This document shows positions 29,853-38,750 of a stretch of 64,000 nucleotides of DNA, in pieces. The notes beneath the pieces were generated by a model. It did not search any database. It was not told the origin of the DNA and saw only the letters and a program-made list of their open reading frames with translations. Origin of the DNA: Mycolicibacterium moriokaense. GTDB taxonomy: Bacteria; Actinomycetota; Actinomycetes; Mycobacteriales; Mycobacteriaceae. The DNA is taken from the NCBI RefSeq assembly GCF_010726085.1, contig NZ_AP022560.1, positions 1 to 64,000 of the forward strand, in the 5' to 3' direction. The position numbers and the translations under genes are program-made. Position 1 is the first letter of the stretch. Every line of letters starts with the position of its first letter.

Positions 29853-30436
29853 ACAGCCACCCGTGGCCGTCGGTCGGCGGCGGTCTTCGGCTCGGTGACA
29901 GTGTCGCTGTCGGTGAATTCTTTTGTCCAACATGCGAACTCGAGTGTTATGCCGTCAGGGTCGAGGAAGTAGAACGACCGGACATACACACCGGGGTGCA
30001 CCGTCGGCGAGACCTGCTGTTCGCTTTCGTCATGGTTGAGCACCGGTCCGACGCGTACGCCCTTGTCCTTGAGGCGCTGCCGGTACTCGTCGAACTTCTC
30101 CGCAGGGACGTGGAATGCCAAATGGTTCATCGTGCTGACGGCGCTGACGATGTCACCGATGCCCGGAATCGCCTCGGGTGACGAGATTCCCGGTACGCGA
30201 TCCGAGGCCTCGGCGAACCAGAAGAACGCCACGCAATCCCCGTTGCCCGCATCGAAGAAGAAGTGCTGTCCCATGCCGCCGGGCAGGTCGAGCGACTTGA
30301 TCAACGGCATCCCAAGCACATTGCTGTAGAAGTCGACGGTCTTCGCCATGTCCGAACACACGAGCGCAACGTGGTTGATGCCGCCGAGCTCGAACTCGGA
30401 ATTCGGATTGTTCGGCTTGATCATCTTTGACCACAT
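29849..30436 (-). CDS. VOC (glyoxalase/extradiol dioxygenase fold) family protein
   Basis: 195 residues. It begins MWSKMIKPNNPNSEFELGGI; ATG 30424 is an alternative start. A vicinal-oxygen-chelate fold: GINHVALVCSDMAKTVDFYS with a metal-site His, NHLAFHVPAEKFDEYRQRL with a second His, and FYFLDPDGITLEFACW with the Glu ligand. Members are glyoxalases, extradiol dioxygenases or epimerases; this resembles Rv0274. It converges with the TetR gene at 29852 (4-base overlap) and is divergent from the next TetR at 30505. Confidence 0.8.
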   Translation of the reverse strand: MWSKMIKPNNPNSEFELGGINHVALVCSDMAKTVDFYSNVLGMPLIKSLDLPGGMGQHFFFDAGNGDCVAFFWFAEASDRVPGISSPEAIPGIGDIVSAVSTMNHLAFHVPAEKFDEYRQRLKDKGVRVGPVLNHDESEQQVSPTVHPGVYVRSFYFLDPDGITLEFACWTKEFTDSDTVTEPKTAADRRPRVAV

Positions 30437-30456
30437 CCTCTAGTCAAGCTCGAATT

Positions 30457-30478
30457 CTGAATCTAACATCAGGTTCAG
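30457..30478. promoter_or_regulatory. Imperfect inverted repeat, candidate TetR operator
   Basis: CTGAATCTAA-CA-TCAGGTTCAG: 10-base arms with 8 matches, between the divergent VOC gene and the TetR regulator starting at 30505. A TAACAT hexamer inside it could be a -10 element. Confidence 0.45.
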
Positions 30479-30504
30479 GTTGGATCAATGGTCAAGGAGA
30501 GGCC

Positions 30505-31128
30505 GTGACCGCTAGTCCGCGTGAGCAGTTGCCCACGTTGCGTGGTCGACAGACGCAGGCGGCGATCGACGCGGGTGCGCGGGCGGTGATCGCCCGCAAA
30601 GGCATTCTCGCGACGACGATTTCGGATATCGCGGCCGAGGCCGGCAAGTCCACGGCCTCGTTCTACAACTACTACGACTCCAAAGAGGCGATGGTCCGCG
30701 AGTGGGCCCTTCGATTCCGCGACGAGGCCAGGGAACGGTCTCGCGCAGCGGAGGAGCCGGGCCTGAGCAACTGGGAGCGCTCATACCAAGTCGCGGCCGC
30801 GCACTGGCACACGTATCGCCACCGGCTCGCCGAAATCGTCAGCGTGTCGCAGCTCGCGATGGTCAACGACGATTTCGCCGAGTACTGGAGCGACATCTGT
30901 GCGCTGCCGATCACCCTGATCACCCACATGGTGAAAAGTGCTCAGCAACAGGGCTTCTGCACCGATGACGATCCGCGCCTGGTCGCTGTTGCGTTGGTGT
31001 CGATGCTCAACCAGTTCTGCTACACGCAGCTGGCCGGGGGCAAGGCCGAACCCGTCGACGACAACGCATGCATCACCACGCTGGCCAACATCTTCTATCG
31101 AGTGATCTACCACAAGGGGGCGGTATGA
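30505..31128 (+). CDS. TetR family transcriptional regulator (operon leader)
   Basis: 207 residues. GTG 30505 is chosen because AAGGAGAGG lies just before it and the protein then starts VTASPREQLPTLRGRQTQAA. The HTH region is ISDIAAEAGKSTASFYNYYD. The C-terminal domain (WERSYQVAAAHWHTYRHRL, ALVSMLNQFCYTQLAGG) resembles mycobacterial TetR proteins that sense acyl-CoA thioesters. Its stop overlaps the hydrolase start as ATGA, so it is the first gene of a TetR-hydrolase-dehydrogenase-fadE6 operon and probably represses itself. Position matches Rv0273c. Confidence 0.85.
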   Translation: MTASPREQLPTLRGRQTQAAIDAGARAVIARKGILATTISDIAAEAGKSTASFYNYYDSKEAMVREWALRFRDEARERSRAAEEPGLSNWERSYQVAAAHWHTYRHRLAEIVSVSQLAMVNDDFAEYWSDICALPITLITHMVKSAQQQGFCTDDDPRLVAVALVSMLNQFCYTQLAGGKAEPVDDNACITTLANIFYRVIYHKGAV

Positions 31129-32267
31129 CCAGGGCACCTGCGAGTGGTGGAACACCAGGCGTCACACGCGAATTCGTCGGCCTGCAGTCACCCACCGCAC
31201 GCCGGGCCGGCGCGGGCGGCAATCCGTGTCAGGGCCTCTACTACCGCGGTGTGGGCCGCAAACCCAAGGTGGCGATGATCGCCACGCACTACCAGATCGA
31301 CTTCTCCGAGCACTATCTCGCCGACTACATGGCCACCCGCGGGATCGGCTTCCTCGGCTGGAACACCCGCTATCGCGGCTTCGAGAGCAGCTTCCTACTC
31401 GACCACGCCCTGGTCGACGTCGGTGTCGGCGTGCGCTGGCTGCGTGAGATCGCAGGAGTGGAAACGGTTGTCCTGCTAGGTAATTCCGGCGGCGGCTCGC
31501 TCATGGCCGCCTACCAGGCGCAGGCCGTGGACCCGCACGTTACCCCGATGGAAGGCATACGGCCCGCGGCGGGTCTCAATGATCTGCCGCCTGCCGACGG
31601 CTACATCGCCAGCGCTGCGCATCCGGGGCGTCCCGACGTGCTCACGGCCTGGATGGATGCCTCGGTGATCGACGAAAACGACGCTGTCGCCAGCGATCCC
31701 GCTCTTGATCTGTTCAATGCGGAGAACGGACCACCGTTTTCGGCCGAGTTCGTCAAGCGCTACCGATCAGCGCAGATCGCACGCAACAACGCCATCACCG
31801 ACTGGGCCGAGACCGAACTCAAGCGCGTGCGCGCCGCCGGTTTCTCCGACCGACCGTTCACGGTGCTGCGGACCTGGGCCGACCCGCGCATGGTCGACCC
31901 CGCCCTGGAACCGACGAAGCGAACACCCAACATGTGCTACGCCGGCGTCCCGGTCAGGGCCAACCGCTCGGCACACGGCATCGCCGCAGCATGCACACTG
32001 CGCAGCTGGCTCGGCATGTGGAGCCTGCGCCATGCACAGACCCGCGCCGAACCACACCTGGCGCGCGTCACCTGTCCCGCGTTGGTCATCAACGCCGAGC
32101 AGGACACCGGCGTGTACCCGTCGGACGCGCAACGCATCTTCGACGCGCTCGGCAGCGAAGACAAAACACAGTCCTCCATCGACACCGACCACTACTTCAC
32201 CACCCCGGGGGCCCGCAGCGAGAAGGCCGATACCATCGCCAAGTGGATCGCGAAGCGGTGGCGCTAG
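31125..32267 (+). CDS. Alpha/beta hydrolase family protein (Rv0272c-like)
   Basis: 380 residues. Serine hydrolase fold: KVAMIATHYQIDFSEHYLAD, RGIGFLGWNTRYRGFES, nucleophile elbow LLGNSGGGSLM, a lid region, LVINAEQDTGVYPSDAQ (late Asp) and TDHYFTTPG (His). No signal peptide; cytosolic. It is translationally coupled to the TetR gene (ATGA at 31125-31128) and overlaps the next gene by 10 bases. With an acyl-CoA dehydrogenase at the end of the operon it may be a lipid or lactone esterase; this is inference. Confidence 0.82.
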   Translation: MTRAPASGGTPGVTREFVGLQSPTARRAGAGGNPCQGLYYRGVGRKPKVAMIATHYQIDFSEHYLADYMATRGIGFLGWNTRYRGFESSFLLDHALVDVGVGVRWLREIAGVETVVLLGNSGGGSLMAAYQAQAVDPHVTPMEGIRPAAGLNDLPPADGYIASAAHPGRPDVLTAWMDASVIDENDAVASDPALDLFNAENGPPFSAEFVKRYRSAQIARNNAITDWAETELKRVRAAGFSDRPFTVLRTWADPRMVDPALEPTKRTPNMCYAGVPVRANRSAHGIAAACTLRSWLGMWSLRHAQTRAEPHLARVTCPALVINAEQDTGVYPSDAQRIFDALGSEDKTQSSIDTDHYFTTPGARSEKADTIAKWIAKRWR

Positions 32268-33268
32268 GCGGTGACGCCTCGCGCAGGCTGAGAGTCCTCG
32301 CCCACTACACTCCCGGCGACAAGGTGGCGCAGTTCGTTGCGCCAGAATCGGATTGGCTCGACATCCGCTACTGCGCCGAGGATGACGACGTCACGTTCTA
32401 CCGCGAGCTGCCCGACGCCGAGGTGATCTGGCACGTGCTGCGGCCCATCTCCGGTACCGACCTGGAGCAGGCGCCGCGTTGCCGGCTCGTGCACAAGTTG
32501 GGCGCGGGCGTCAACACCATCGACGTCGAGACCGCGACGCGACTGGGCATCGCCGTCGCGAACATGCCCGGCGCGAACGCACCGTCGGTCGCGGAGGGCA
32601 CGGTGTTGCTGATGCTCGCCGCGCTGCGCCGGCTGACCGAGCTCGACCGTGCCACCCGCGAGGGCAGGGGCTGGCCCTCGGATCCGAGCCTCGGCGAGAC
32701 CGTCCGCGACATCGGCAGCTGCACCGTCGGACTCGTGGGCTACGGAAACATCGCCAAACGGGTGGAAACCATCGTGCGGGCCATGGGCGCACCGGCATCC
32801 GCGGTGCTGCACACCAGTACCCGTGACGACGGCCACCCGGGCTGGCGGCCGTTACCCGAGCTGCTCGCCGCCAGCGACATCGTCTCGCTGCACATTCCGC
32901 TGACCGATCAGACGGCGGGCCTGCTGGACCGCGACGCGCTCGCCTTGATGAAGTCTGATGCGGTGCTGGTGAACACCTCCCGCGGTGCGGTCATCGACGA
33001 GGACGCACTCGTCGACGCGCTGCGGTCGGGCGGTCTGGCGGCCGCAGGTCTCGACGTCTTCGCCGTCGAACCGATACTCCCCGACAATCCGCTGCTCACC
33101 CTGACTAACGTCGTGCTCACGCCGCACGTCACGTGGTACACCGTCGACACCATGCGGCGCTACCTCGCCGAGGCCGTCGACAACTGCGGCCGCATCCGGG
33201 ACGGCCGGAACCTGGCCAATGTGGTGAACGGTATCGTGGTGCCCAACCGACCGGTTAATAGGGAATAA
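32258..33268 (+). CDS. D-2-hydroxyacid dehydrogenase family protein
   Basis: 336 residues from GTG 32258. NAD(P)-binding Rossmann domain GLVGYGNIAKRVE; catalytic residues of the family are visible: Arg in LVNTSRGAVID, Glu in FAVEPILPDNP and His in LTPHVTWYTVDTMRRY. The N-terminal domain shows HKLGAGVNTIDVETATRLGI. It would reduce or oxidise a 2-keto/2-hydroxy acid using NAD(H) in the cytosol. It sits between the hydrolase and fadE6. I do not recall an equivalent in the M. tuberculosis segment, so it may be a lineage-specific insertion into the operon. Confidence 0.85.
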   Translation: MALGGDASRRLRVLAHYTPGDKVAQFVAPESDWLDIRYCAEDDDVTFYRELPDAEVIWHVLRPISGTDLEQAPRCRLVHKLGAGVNTIDVETATRLGIAVANMPGANAPSVAEGTVLLMLAALRRLTELDRATREGRGWPSDPSLGETVRDIGSCTVGLVGYGNIAKRVETIVRAMGAPASAVLHTSTRDDGHPGWRPLPELLAASDIVSLHIPLTDQTAGLLDRDALALMKSDAVLVNTSRGAVIDEDALVDALRSGGLAAAGLDVFAVEPILPDNPLLTLTNVVLTPHVTWYTVDTMRRYLAEAVDNCGRIRDGRNLANVVNGIVVPNRPVNRE

Positions 33269-33305
33269 GCCCGCCACAGCTGCGCGACAACGAGGTGCAA
33301 CAGCT

Positions 33306-35498
33306 ATGCCCATCGCAATCAACACCGAGCACAACGATCTCGCTGATTCGGTCCGGTCCCTGGTGGCGCGGGTCGCGCCGTCGGAGGTGCTGCACGAAGC
33401 GCTGGAAACGCCGATTCCGAATCCGCCGCCCTACTGGAAGGCCGCCGCGGAGCAGGGCCTCCAGGGTATGCATCTGGCGGAATCGGTTGGTGGACAAGGC
33501 TTCGGCATCCTCGAGCTGGCGATCGTGGTCGCGGAGTTCGGCTACGGCGCGGTGCCCGGCCCCTTCGTGCCTTCGGCGATCGCCAGTGCCCTGATCGCCG
33601 CCAACGATCCCGAGGCCAAGGTGCTCAACGACCTGGCCTCCGGCGAGGTCATCGCCGCCTACGCCATCGACTCCGGGTTGACGGCCACCAAACACGGCAA
33701 CGACCTGGTCATCCGAGGTGAGGTGCGCGCGGTGCCCGCAGCCGCGCAGTCGTCGGTGCTGGTCCTGCCGGTTGCCATCGACAGCGGCGAGGAATGGGTG
33801 GTCCTCGAGGCCGACACGCTGGAGATCGAACCCGTCCAGAGTGTGGATCCGCTGCGCCCGGTGGCGCATGTGCGCGCCAACGCCGTCGAGGTCGGCGACG
33901 ACCGCGTGTTGAGCAACCTCAGCCGTGGCCACGCGCGCGCCATCATCTCGACGCTGCTGTCCGCCGAGTGCATCGGCGTCGCGCGCTGGGCCACCGACAC
34001 CGCGACCGCGTACGCCAAGATCCGTGAGCAGTTCGGCCGGCCGATCGGCCAGTTCCAGGCCATCAAGCACAAGTGCGCGCAGATGATCGCCGACACCGAG
34101 CGCGCGACCGCGGCGGTATGGGACGCTGCACGCGCCATCGACGAGCACAGCCAGGACCCAACGGACAACACGGCTTTCGAGTTCGCGGCGGCAGTCGCGG
34201 CCACGCTCGCACCCGAGGCCGTGCTGCACACGACGCAGGACTGCATCCAGGTGCACGGCGGTATCGGCTTCACCTGGGAGCACGACACCAACGTGTACTA
34301 CCGCCGCGCCCTGGTACTGGCCGCATGCTTCGGTCGCACCGGTGACTACCCGCAGCAGGTCGTTGACATCGCGACCAGCACCGGAATGCGCAGACTCGAC
34401 ATCGATCTGGACCCCGAGACGGAGAAGCTCCGCGACGAGATCCGCGCGGAGGTGGCGGCGCTGAAAGCGATTCCGAGCGAAGAACGCAACGCCGCGCTCG
34501 CCGAGGGTGGCTGGGTGGTGCCCCACCTGCCCAAGCCGTGGGGCCGCGGCGCGGGCCCGGTCGAGCAGATCATCATCGCCCAGGAGTTCAACGCAGGCCG
34601 AGTTCGCCGTCCAGCGATGGGCATCGCGGCGTGGCTGATCCCGTCGGTCGTGGCGTTCGGGACCGAGGAGCAGAAGCAGCGCTTCCTGCCCCCGACGCTG
34701 CGCGGCGAAATGATTTGGTGTCAGCTGTTTTCCGAGCCCGGCGCCGGATCCGACCTCGCCAGCCTGACCACCAAGGCGACCAAGGTCGACGGCGGCTGGC
34801 GGATCTCCGGCCAGAAGATCTGGACCACCGGCGCGCAGTACTCACACTGGGGCATGCTGCTGGCCCGCACGGATCCGAACGCCCCGAAGCACAACGGCAT
34901 CACCTACTTCCTGCTTGACATGAGCAGCGAAGGGGTCGAGGTGAAGCCGCTGCGTGAACTGACCGGCAACGCGATGTTCAACACGGTGTTCATCGACGAC
35001 GTCTTCGTGCCCGACGACATGGTGCTCGGTGAGGTGAACCGCGGCTGGGAGGTCAGCCGCACCACGCTGACGGCCGAGCGGGTCTCGATCGGCAGCACCG
35101 AACCGCCGTTCCTGCCCAACCTCGACGGCTTCGTGGAGTTCATCCGCGACGGCCAGTTCGATCAGGTCGGGAAGAACCACGCCGGACACCTGATCGCCGA
35201 AGGGCACGCCGCCAAGGTGCTGAACATGCGGTCCACCCTGTTGACGCTGGCCGGCGGGGACCCGATGCCCGCCGCGGCCATCTCCAAACTGCTGTCGATG
35301 CGCACCGGCCAGAAGTACGCCGAATTCGCGGTGTCATCGTTCGGCACCGACGGCGCCATCGGCGACCCTGAGACCCCACAGGGCAAATGGGCTGAATTCC
35401 TGCTCGCCAGCCGCGCCACCACCATTTACGGCGGCACCTCGGAGGTGCAGCTCAACATCATCGCCGAGCGGTTGCTGGGACTCCCGCGCGATCCGTAG
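33306..35498 (+). CDS. fadE6: Acyl-CoA dehydrogenase, two fused ACAD domains (FadE6-like)
   Basis: 730 residues (Rv0271c has 731). Two complete acyl-CoA dehydrogenase domains in tandem: residues about 1-390 and 395-730. The first half ends with HGGIGFTWEHDTNVYYRRAL, carrying the Glu used as catalytic base in FadE28/29-type enzymes. The second half has WCQLFSEPGAGSDLASL, the FAD-binding WRISGQKIWTTGA, and YGGTSEVQLNIIAERLLG, where the MCAD-type YEGT Glu is replaced by Gly. It resembles a covalent version of the alpha2-beta2 FadE heterotetramers that oxidise sterol side chains. Last gene of the TetR-led operon, 37 bases after the dehydrogenase. Confidence 0.92.
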   Translation: MPIAINTEHNDLADSVRSLVARVAPSEVLHEALETPIPNPPPYWKAAAEQGLQGMHLAESVGGQGFGILELAIVVAEFGYGAVPGPFVPSAIASALIAANDPEAKVLNDLASGEVIAAYAIDSGLTATKHGNDLVIRGEVRAVPAAAQSSVLVLPVAIDSGEEWVVLEADTLEIEPVQSVDPLRPVAHVRANAVEVGDDRVLSNLSRGHARAIISTLLSAECIGVARWATDTATAYAKIREQFGRPIGQFQAIKHKCAQMIADTERATAAVWDAARAIDEHSQDPTDNTAFEFAAAVAATLAPEAVLHTTQDCIQVHGGIGFTWEHDTNVYYRRALVLAACFGRTGDYPQQVVDIATSTGMRRLDIDLDPETEKLRDEIRAEVAALKAIPSEERNAALAEGGWVVPHLPKPWGRGAGPVEQIIIAQEFNAGRVRRPAMGIAAWLIPSVVAFGTEEQKQRFLPPTLRGEMIWCQLFSEPGAGSDLASLTTKATKVDGGWRISGQKIWTTGAQYSHWGMLLARTDPNAPKHNGITYFLLDMSSEGVEVKPLRELTGNAMFNTVFIDDVFVPDDMVLGEVNRGWEVSRTTLTAERVSIGSTEPPFLPNLDGFVEFIRDGQFDQVGKNHAGHLIAEGHAAKVLNMRSTLLTLAGGDPMPAAAISKLLSMRTGQKYAEFAVSSFGTDGAIGDPETPQGKWAEFLLASRATTIYGGTSEVQLNIIAERLLGLPRDP

Positions 35499-35561
35499 GA
35501 AACCGCGAATTTCGGGTCTACTATCGAAATAGGCGTTTGCCGAACTTGGTTGGTGGTGGAT

Positions 35562-35849
35562 ATGCGGGTTCTCACGAAGCGAATAGTTCCGCTGCTCTTC
35601 ACGGGAGCGGCCGCCTCGGCGTTTTTGATCGCACCCTCGGTTTTCATGGCCGGGCCGGACGCGGGCGATTCGCAGACCGTCGCTGGGCCGCCCTGCTACA
35701 TGGGTACGACGTTCCCGAATCCGTGGGGACGCAGTTGCACGATCCCCGGCCCGGTCCACAAGATCCGCGGCTCGGCGCCGGACGCCAACGCGATCATCGC
35801 GTGCCGCGGCATTCCGGGGTGCCTGTCCTGGTACGTCAACAACCCGTGA
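35562..35849 (+). CDS. Small secreted protein, unknown function
   Basis: 95 residues. ATG 35562 gives a clear signal peptide (MRVLTKRIVPLLFTGAAASA then FLIAPSVFMAG). The mature part has four Cys (PPCYMG, GRSCTIPG, IIACRG, PGCLSW), suggesting two disulfides, and ends SWYVNNP. A TACTAT -10-like hexamer at 35519-35524 lies within a short inverted repeat (ATTTCG/CGAAAT, 35509-35530). The stop is the first of three in-frame stops made by a 12-base tandem repeat. No recognised domain. Confidence 0.7.
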   Translation: MRVLTKRIVPLLFTGAAASAFLIAPSVFMAGPDAGDSQTVAGPPCYMGTTFPNPWGRSCTIPGPVHKIRGSAPDANAIIACRGIPGCLSWYVNNP

Positions 35850-35874
35850 AACAACCCGTAATACAACCCGTAAT
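35839..35874. repeat. Three tandem 12-bp repeats carrying in-frame stops
   Basis: ACAACCCGTGAA, ACAACCCGTAAT, ACAACCCGTAAT in direct succession. The first unit contains the TGA of the small secreted protein; the two following units place TAA in the same frame, so the gene ends in three tandem stops. Confidence 0.9.
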
Positions 35875-35909
35875 TGTTTCGCCCGCACGCACGCGGGAAC
35901 CCGACGACT

Positions 35910-36221
35910 GTGACCCACGACGTCGAGAAGCGATTTGACCGGCCCGGCGCGTTCCGCGCTGCGGCAACCTACGTCGGTGTCGTTGTGGCCGTCGCGGGGC
36001 TCATCTTCGCCGTATACGCACTGACCGCGCGGGGTTCGGTGGTCACTGCTTCCCTGGTGCCCGCGACCCTGTTCGTCGGCGGCGTCGGCGCGTTCGTCAG
36101 GACGTACCGCGAGTGGAAGGCCGAGGGCGGATGGGTTGCCTGGCAGGGCGCGGGCTGGTTCCTGCTGACCTTGATGCTGGTGTGCCTGGCGATTCCCGGC
36201 GCAGCGATGCAGACGGACTAG
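35910..36221 (+). CDS. Small membrane protein, three predicted helices
   Basis: 103 residues from GTG 35910. After a charged N-terminus (VTHDVEKRFDRPGAFR) there are three hydrophobic segments: TYVGVVVAVAGLIFAVYAL, SLVPATLFVGGVGAFV and GAGWFLLTLMLVCLAIPG. No domain recognised. It ends 4 bases into the convergent SDR gene. The start is tentative because no strong ribosome site is visible. Confidence 0.6.
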   Translation: MTHDVEKRFDRPGAFRAAATYVGVVVAVAGLIFAVYALTARGSVVTASLVPATLFVGGVGAFVRTYREWKAEGGWVAWQGAGWFLLTLMLVCLAIPGAAMQTD

Positions 36222-36997
36222 GGGACGATCGAGTCGACGTAGCCGCCGTCGACACGTAGCGCGCCGCCGGTTGTCGCCGAGGCCTGCGTCGACGCCAGGT
36301 AGGTCACCATGTTGGCGATCTCTTCTGGTTCGATGAGACGTTCCAGCAGCGACTGCGGTCGGTGTTTCCGCATGAACTCGCGCTGCGCCTCCTCCCAGGG
36401 CAATGACTTGTCGACGAGTTGATAGACGAAATCCTCGACGCCCGCGGTGTGGGTCGGTCCCGCGATCACGGAGTTCACGGTGACACCGGTGCCCGAGGCG
36501 TCCTTGGCGAACCCGCGCGACAACGCCAACAGGGCGGTCTTCGAGACGCCGTAGTGGATCATCTCCTCGGGGATCACAATCGCGGAGTCGCTGGCGATCT
36601 GGATGACCCGACCCCAGCCGCGCTCGGTCATCGCAGGCAGGTAACTGCGGATAAGTCGTGCTGCGGCAAGCACATTCACCTCGAAGTAGGTGCGCCACTG
36701 CTCGTCGGTGATCTCGCGCGCGGGAACCGCCCCGAAGATACCGAGATTGTTCACCAGGATGTCGACGTCGGGCAGCCGCTTCAGCAACTCGGCGGCTCCG
36801 TCGTCGGTCGCCACGTCGGCGGCCACCCCGATGGCGTCACCACCGAGTGAGGCGACGGCCTCGTCGACGCGCTGCTGCGAGCGCCCGTTGACGACGACAC
36901 GGGCACCGCTGTCGGCCAATCCCTGCGCGATCGCCAGCCCGATGCCCTGGGTGGACCCGGTGACGAGCGCTGTCTTTCCGGCCAGATCAATGTTCAC
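36218..36997 (-). CDS. SDR family oxidoreductase
   Basis: 259 residues. Classical short-chain dehydrogenase: cofactor motif TGSTQGIGLAIA (TGxxxGIG), ILVNNLGIFG (NNxG) and catalytic Ser...Tyr-x-x-x-Lys as YGVSK. The C-terminal VDGGYVD is typical. NAD(P)-dependent, cytosolic; substrate unknown. It follows fadD2 on the same strand after 49 bases that contain an inverted repeat (GCTGTCG/CGACAGC, 36998-37022) ending right at its start codon. It may be co-transcribed with fadD2. Confidence 0.88.
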   Translation of the reverse strand: MNIDLAGKTALVTGSTQGIGLAIAQGLADSGARVVVNGRSQQRVDEAVASLGGDAIGVAADVATDDGAAELLKRLPDVDILVNNLGIFGAVPAREITDEQWRTYFEVNVLAAARLIRSYLPAMTERGWGRVIQIASDSAIVIPEEMIHYGVSKTALLALSRGFAKDASGTGVTVNSVIAGPTHTAGVEDFVYQLVDKSLPWEEAQREFMRKHRPQSLLERLIEPEEIANMVTYLASTQASATTGGALRVDGGYVDSIVP

Positions 36998-37046
36998 GCT
37001 GTCGTACTACCACCGCGACAGCAGAACTATTCCGAGTCGCGCAGAC

Positions 37047-38738
37047 TCACGCTTTCTCGTCGCCGACACTCATTTCGCGGAGTTCGCGCTTGAGAACCTT
37101 TCCGGTCGGGTTGCGTGGCAGCTCGTCGAGGAAGATGACCTCGCGGGGCACCTTGTAGCGCGCGAGGTTCTCCCGCACGTATGCCTTGATGGCGTCCTCG
37201 TCGATCGAGGCGCCCTCGGCCTTGACCACGAAGCAGCGCAGCCGGTGGCCCCACTCCTTGTCTTCCACGCCGAGCGCGGTGGCCTCGATGACCTCCGGAT
37301 GGCCGCTCACCAGATCCTCGATCTCGGCGGGGAACACGTTCTCGCCGCCGGACACGATCATCTCGTCGTCGCGACCGCTGACGTACAGCAGGCCGTGCTC
37401 GTCGAAGTAGCCGACGTCACCGGAGGACATCAGCCCGTCGATGATCTGCTTATGGCCGCCGCCGGTGTAGCCCTCGAAGGGAAAGGTGTTGCCCACGAAG
37501 ATGCGCCCCACTTCGCCCTGCGGTAGTTCATTGCCGTTGTCGTCGAGGATTTTGACCTTCACACCCTTGACGACGGGGCCGACCGTGGCCGGGTTGATCG
37601 ACAGATCCTTGGGCCGCGCGATGGTCGCGAACGCGATCTCCGTCGATCCGTAGAGGTTGTACACGATGGGGCCCAGTTCCTTGAGCGCACGGGTGGCCAG
37701 TTCGGCTCCGAGCTGTGACCCCGATACGAACACGATGCGCAATGAGGACAGGTCCGGTTTGGGCTGGGTCTTGTCGAGTTCGTCGAGCAGACGCGACAAC
37801 ATCACCGGGACCACCACAATCGCGGTGGCCCTGTGCTTCTCGATGTCCGCGAGAACGGTTGCCGGTTTGAAGCGACGCCTCAGCACCAGGGTGGTGCCGA
37901 GCATCATCGCGATGGTGGCGTGCAGGAAGCCGAGGGCATGGAACATCGGCGCCGGGAGCGAGGTCACCTCGTTCGCCTTGAACGGCACGTGGGACAACAC
38001 GCCGCCGATGGGCGCCAGCGACGGCGGGGTGCTGCGGTTGGCGCCCTTCGGGGTGCCGGTGGTGCCACTGGTCAGGATGATGACCGACGAATGCTTGGTC
38101 ACCTTGGGTGCGCGCGCCGAACTGCTGCGCGCGATCAGGTCGGCGATCGTTTCGTCGGTGCTGCCGGACGGCTCGTCCTTGTCCGGATTGGTCGGCAGCG
38201 CACGCAGCTTGCCGAAATCGGGCTCGGCCTGCGAGACGGCGGCGGTGTACTCGTCGTCGTAGATGATGACTTTCGCGCCCTCACGTTCGGAGACCTCTTT
38301 GATCTGCGGCCCCGAGAACTCGCTGTTGAGCAGAATGATACGAGCCCCGGTACGGGCCGCGCCATACACCGATACCAGGAACCACCGGTGGTTGCGCGCC
38401 AGGATCGCCACCCCGTCGCCACCCCTGACGCCCATCGCCAACAGACCGTTGGCCAATGCGTGCGCGGCATCGTCGAGTTCTTTGAACGTGAACTCGCCGT
38501 CGTCGTCGATGACGGCGAGGCGATCAGGGGTACGGCGCGCATTCAACGCGGGGATCATGCCGAATTCACCCCAGCGCAGGATATCGGCGAGGAACGCGGC
38601 GACGTTCTGCGGAGCCTCCAGCTTTAGAGCACCCGCTTCGAACATCTTGCGTGCGTAGTGCAGTTCGGCCGACCCGCGCTCGGCATACTGCTGAATTTTG
38701 GCCGCTGCCTGCAACGGAAGATCAGTTAGCTTGGGCAT
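37047..38738 (-). CDS. fadD2: Fatty-acyl-CoA synthetase (FadD2-like)
   Basis: 563 residues. ANL-superfamily adenylating enzyme: P-loop ILTSGTTGTPKGA, YGSTEIAFA (A5), DVGYFDEHGLLYVSGRDDEM (A7/A8) with IVSGGENVFPAEIE, and catalytic Lys in RNPTGKVLKRELRE. It activates a fatty acid to acyl-AMP and then acyl-CoA, feeding FadE6-type oxidation. Divergent from the polymerase gene at 38794, with a 55-base gap containing a palindrome. Same neighbour order as Rv0269c-Rv0270-Rv0271c, although an SDR and two small genes are inserted here. Confidence 0.9.
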   Translation of the reverse strand: MPKLTDLPLQAAAKIQQYAERGSAELHYARKMFEAGALKLEAPQNVAAFLADILRWGEFGMIPALNARRTPDRLAVIDDDGEFTFKELDDAAHALANGLLAMGVRGGDGVAILARNHRWFLVSVYGAARTGARIILLNSEFSGPQIKEVSEREGAKVIIYDDEYTAAVSQAEPDFGKLRALPTNPDKDEPSGSTDETIADLIARSSSARAPKVTKHSSVIILTSGTTGTPKGANRSTPPSLAPIGGVLSHVPFKANEVTSLPAPMFHALGFLHATIAMMLGTTLVLRRRFKPATVLADIEKHRATAIVVVPVMLSRLLDELDKTQPKPDLSSLRIVFVSGSQLGAELATRALKELGPIVYNLYGSTEIAFATIARPKDLSINPATVGPVVKGVKVKILDDNGNELPQGEVGRIFVGNTFPFEGYTGGGHKQIIDGLMSSGDVGYFDEHGLLYVSGRDDEMIVSGGENVFPAEIEDLVSGHPEVIEATALGVEDKEWGHRLRCFVVKAEGASIDEDAIKAYVRENLARYKVPREVIFLDELPRNPTGKVLKRELREMSVGDEKA

Positions 38739-38750
38739 GAATCCACAATA

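Noticed and set aside
33255-34526. 423-codon minus-strand open frame opposite fadE6
   Set aside because: Shadow of the first ACAD domain.
36998-37022. GCTGTCG/CGACAGC inverted repeat between fadD2 and the SDR gene as a terminator
   Set aside because: An 11-base loop and no T-run; could equally be chance or a weak operator, so not listed as a terminator.
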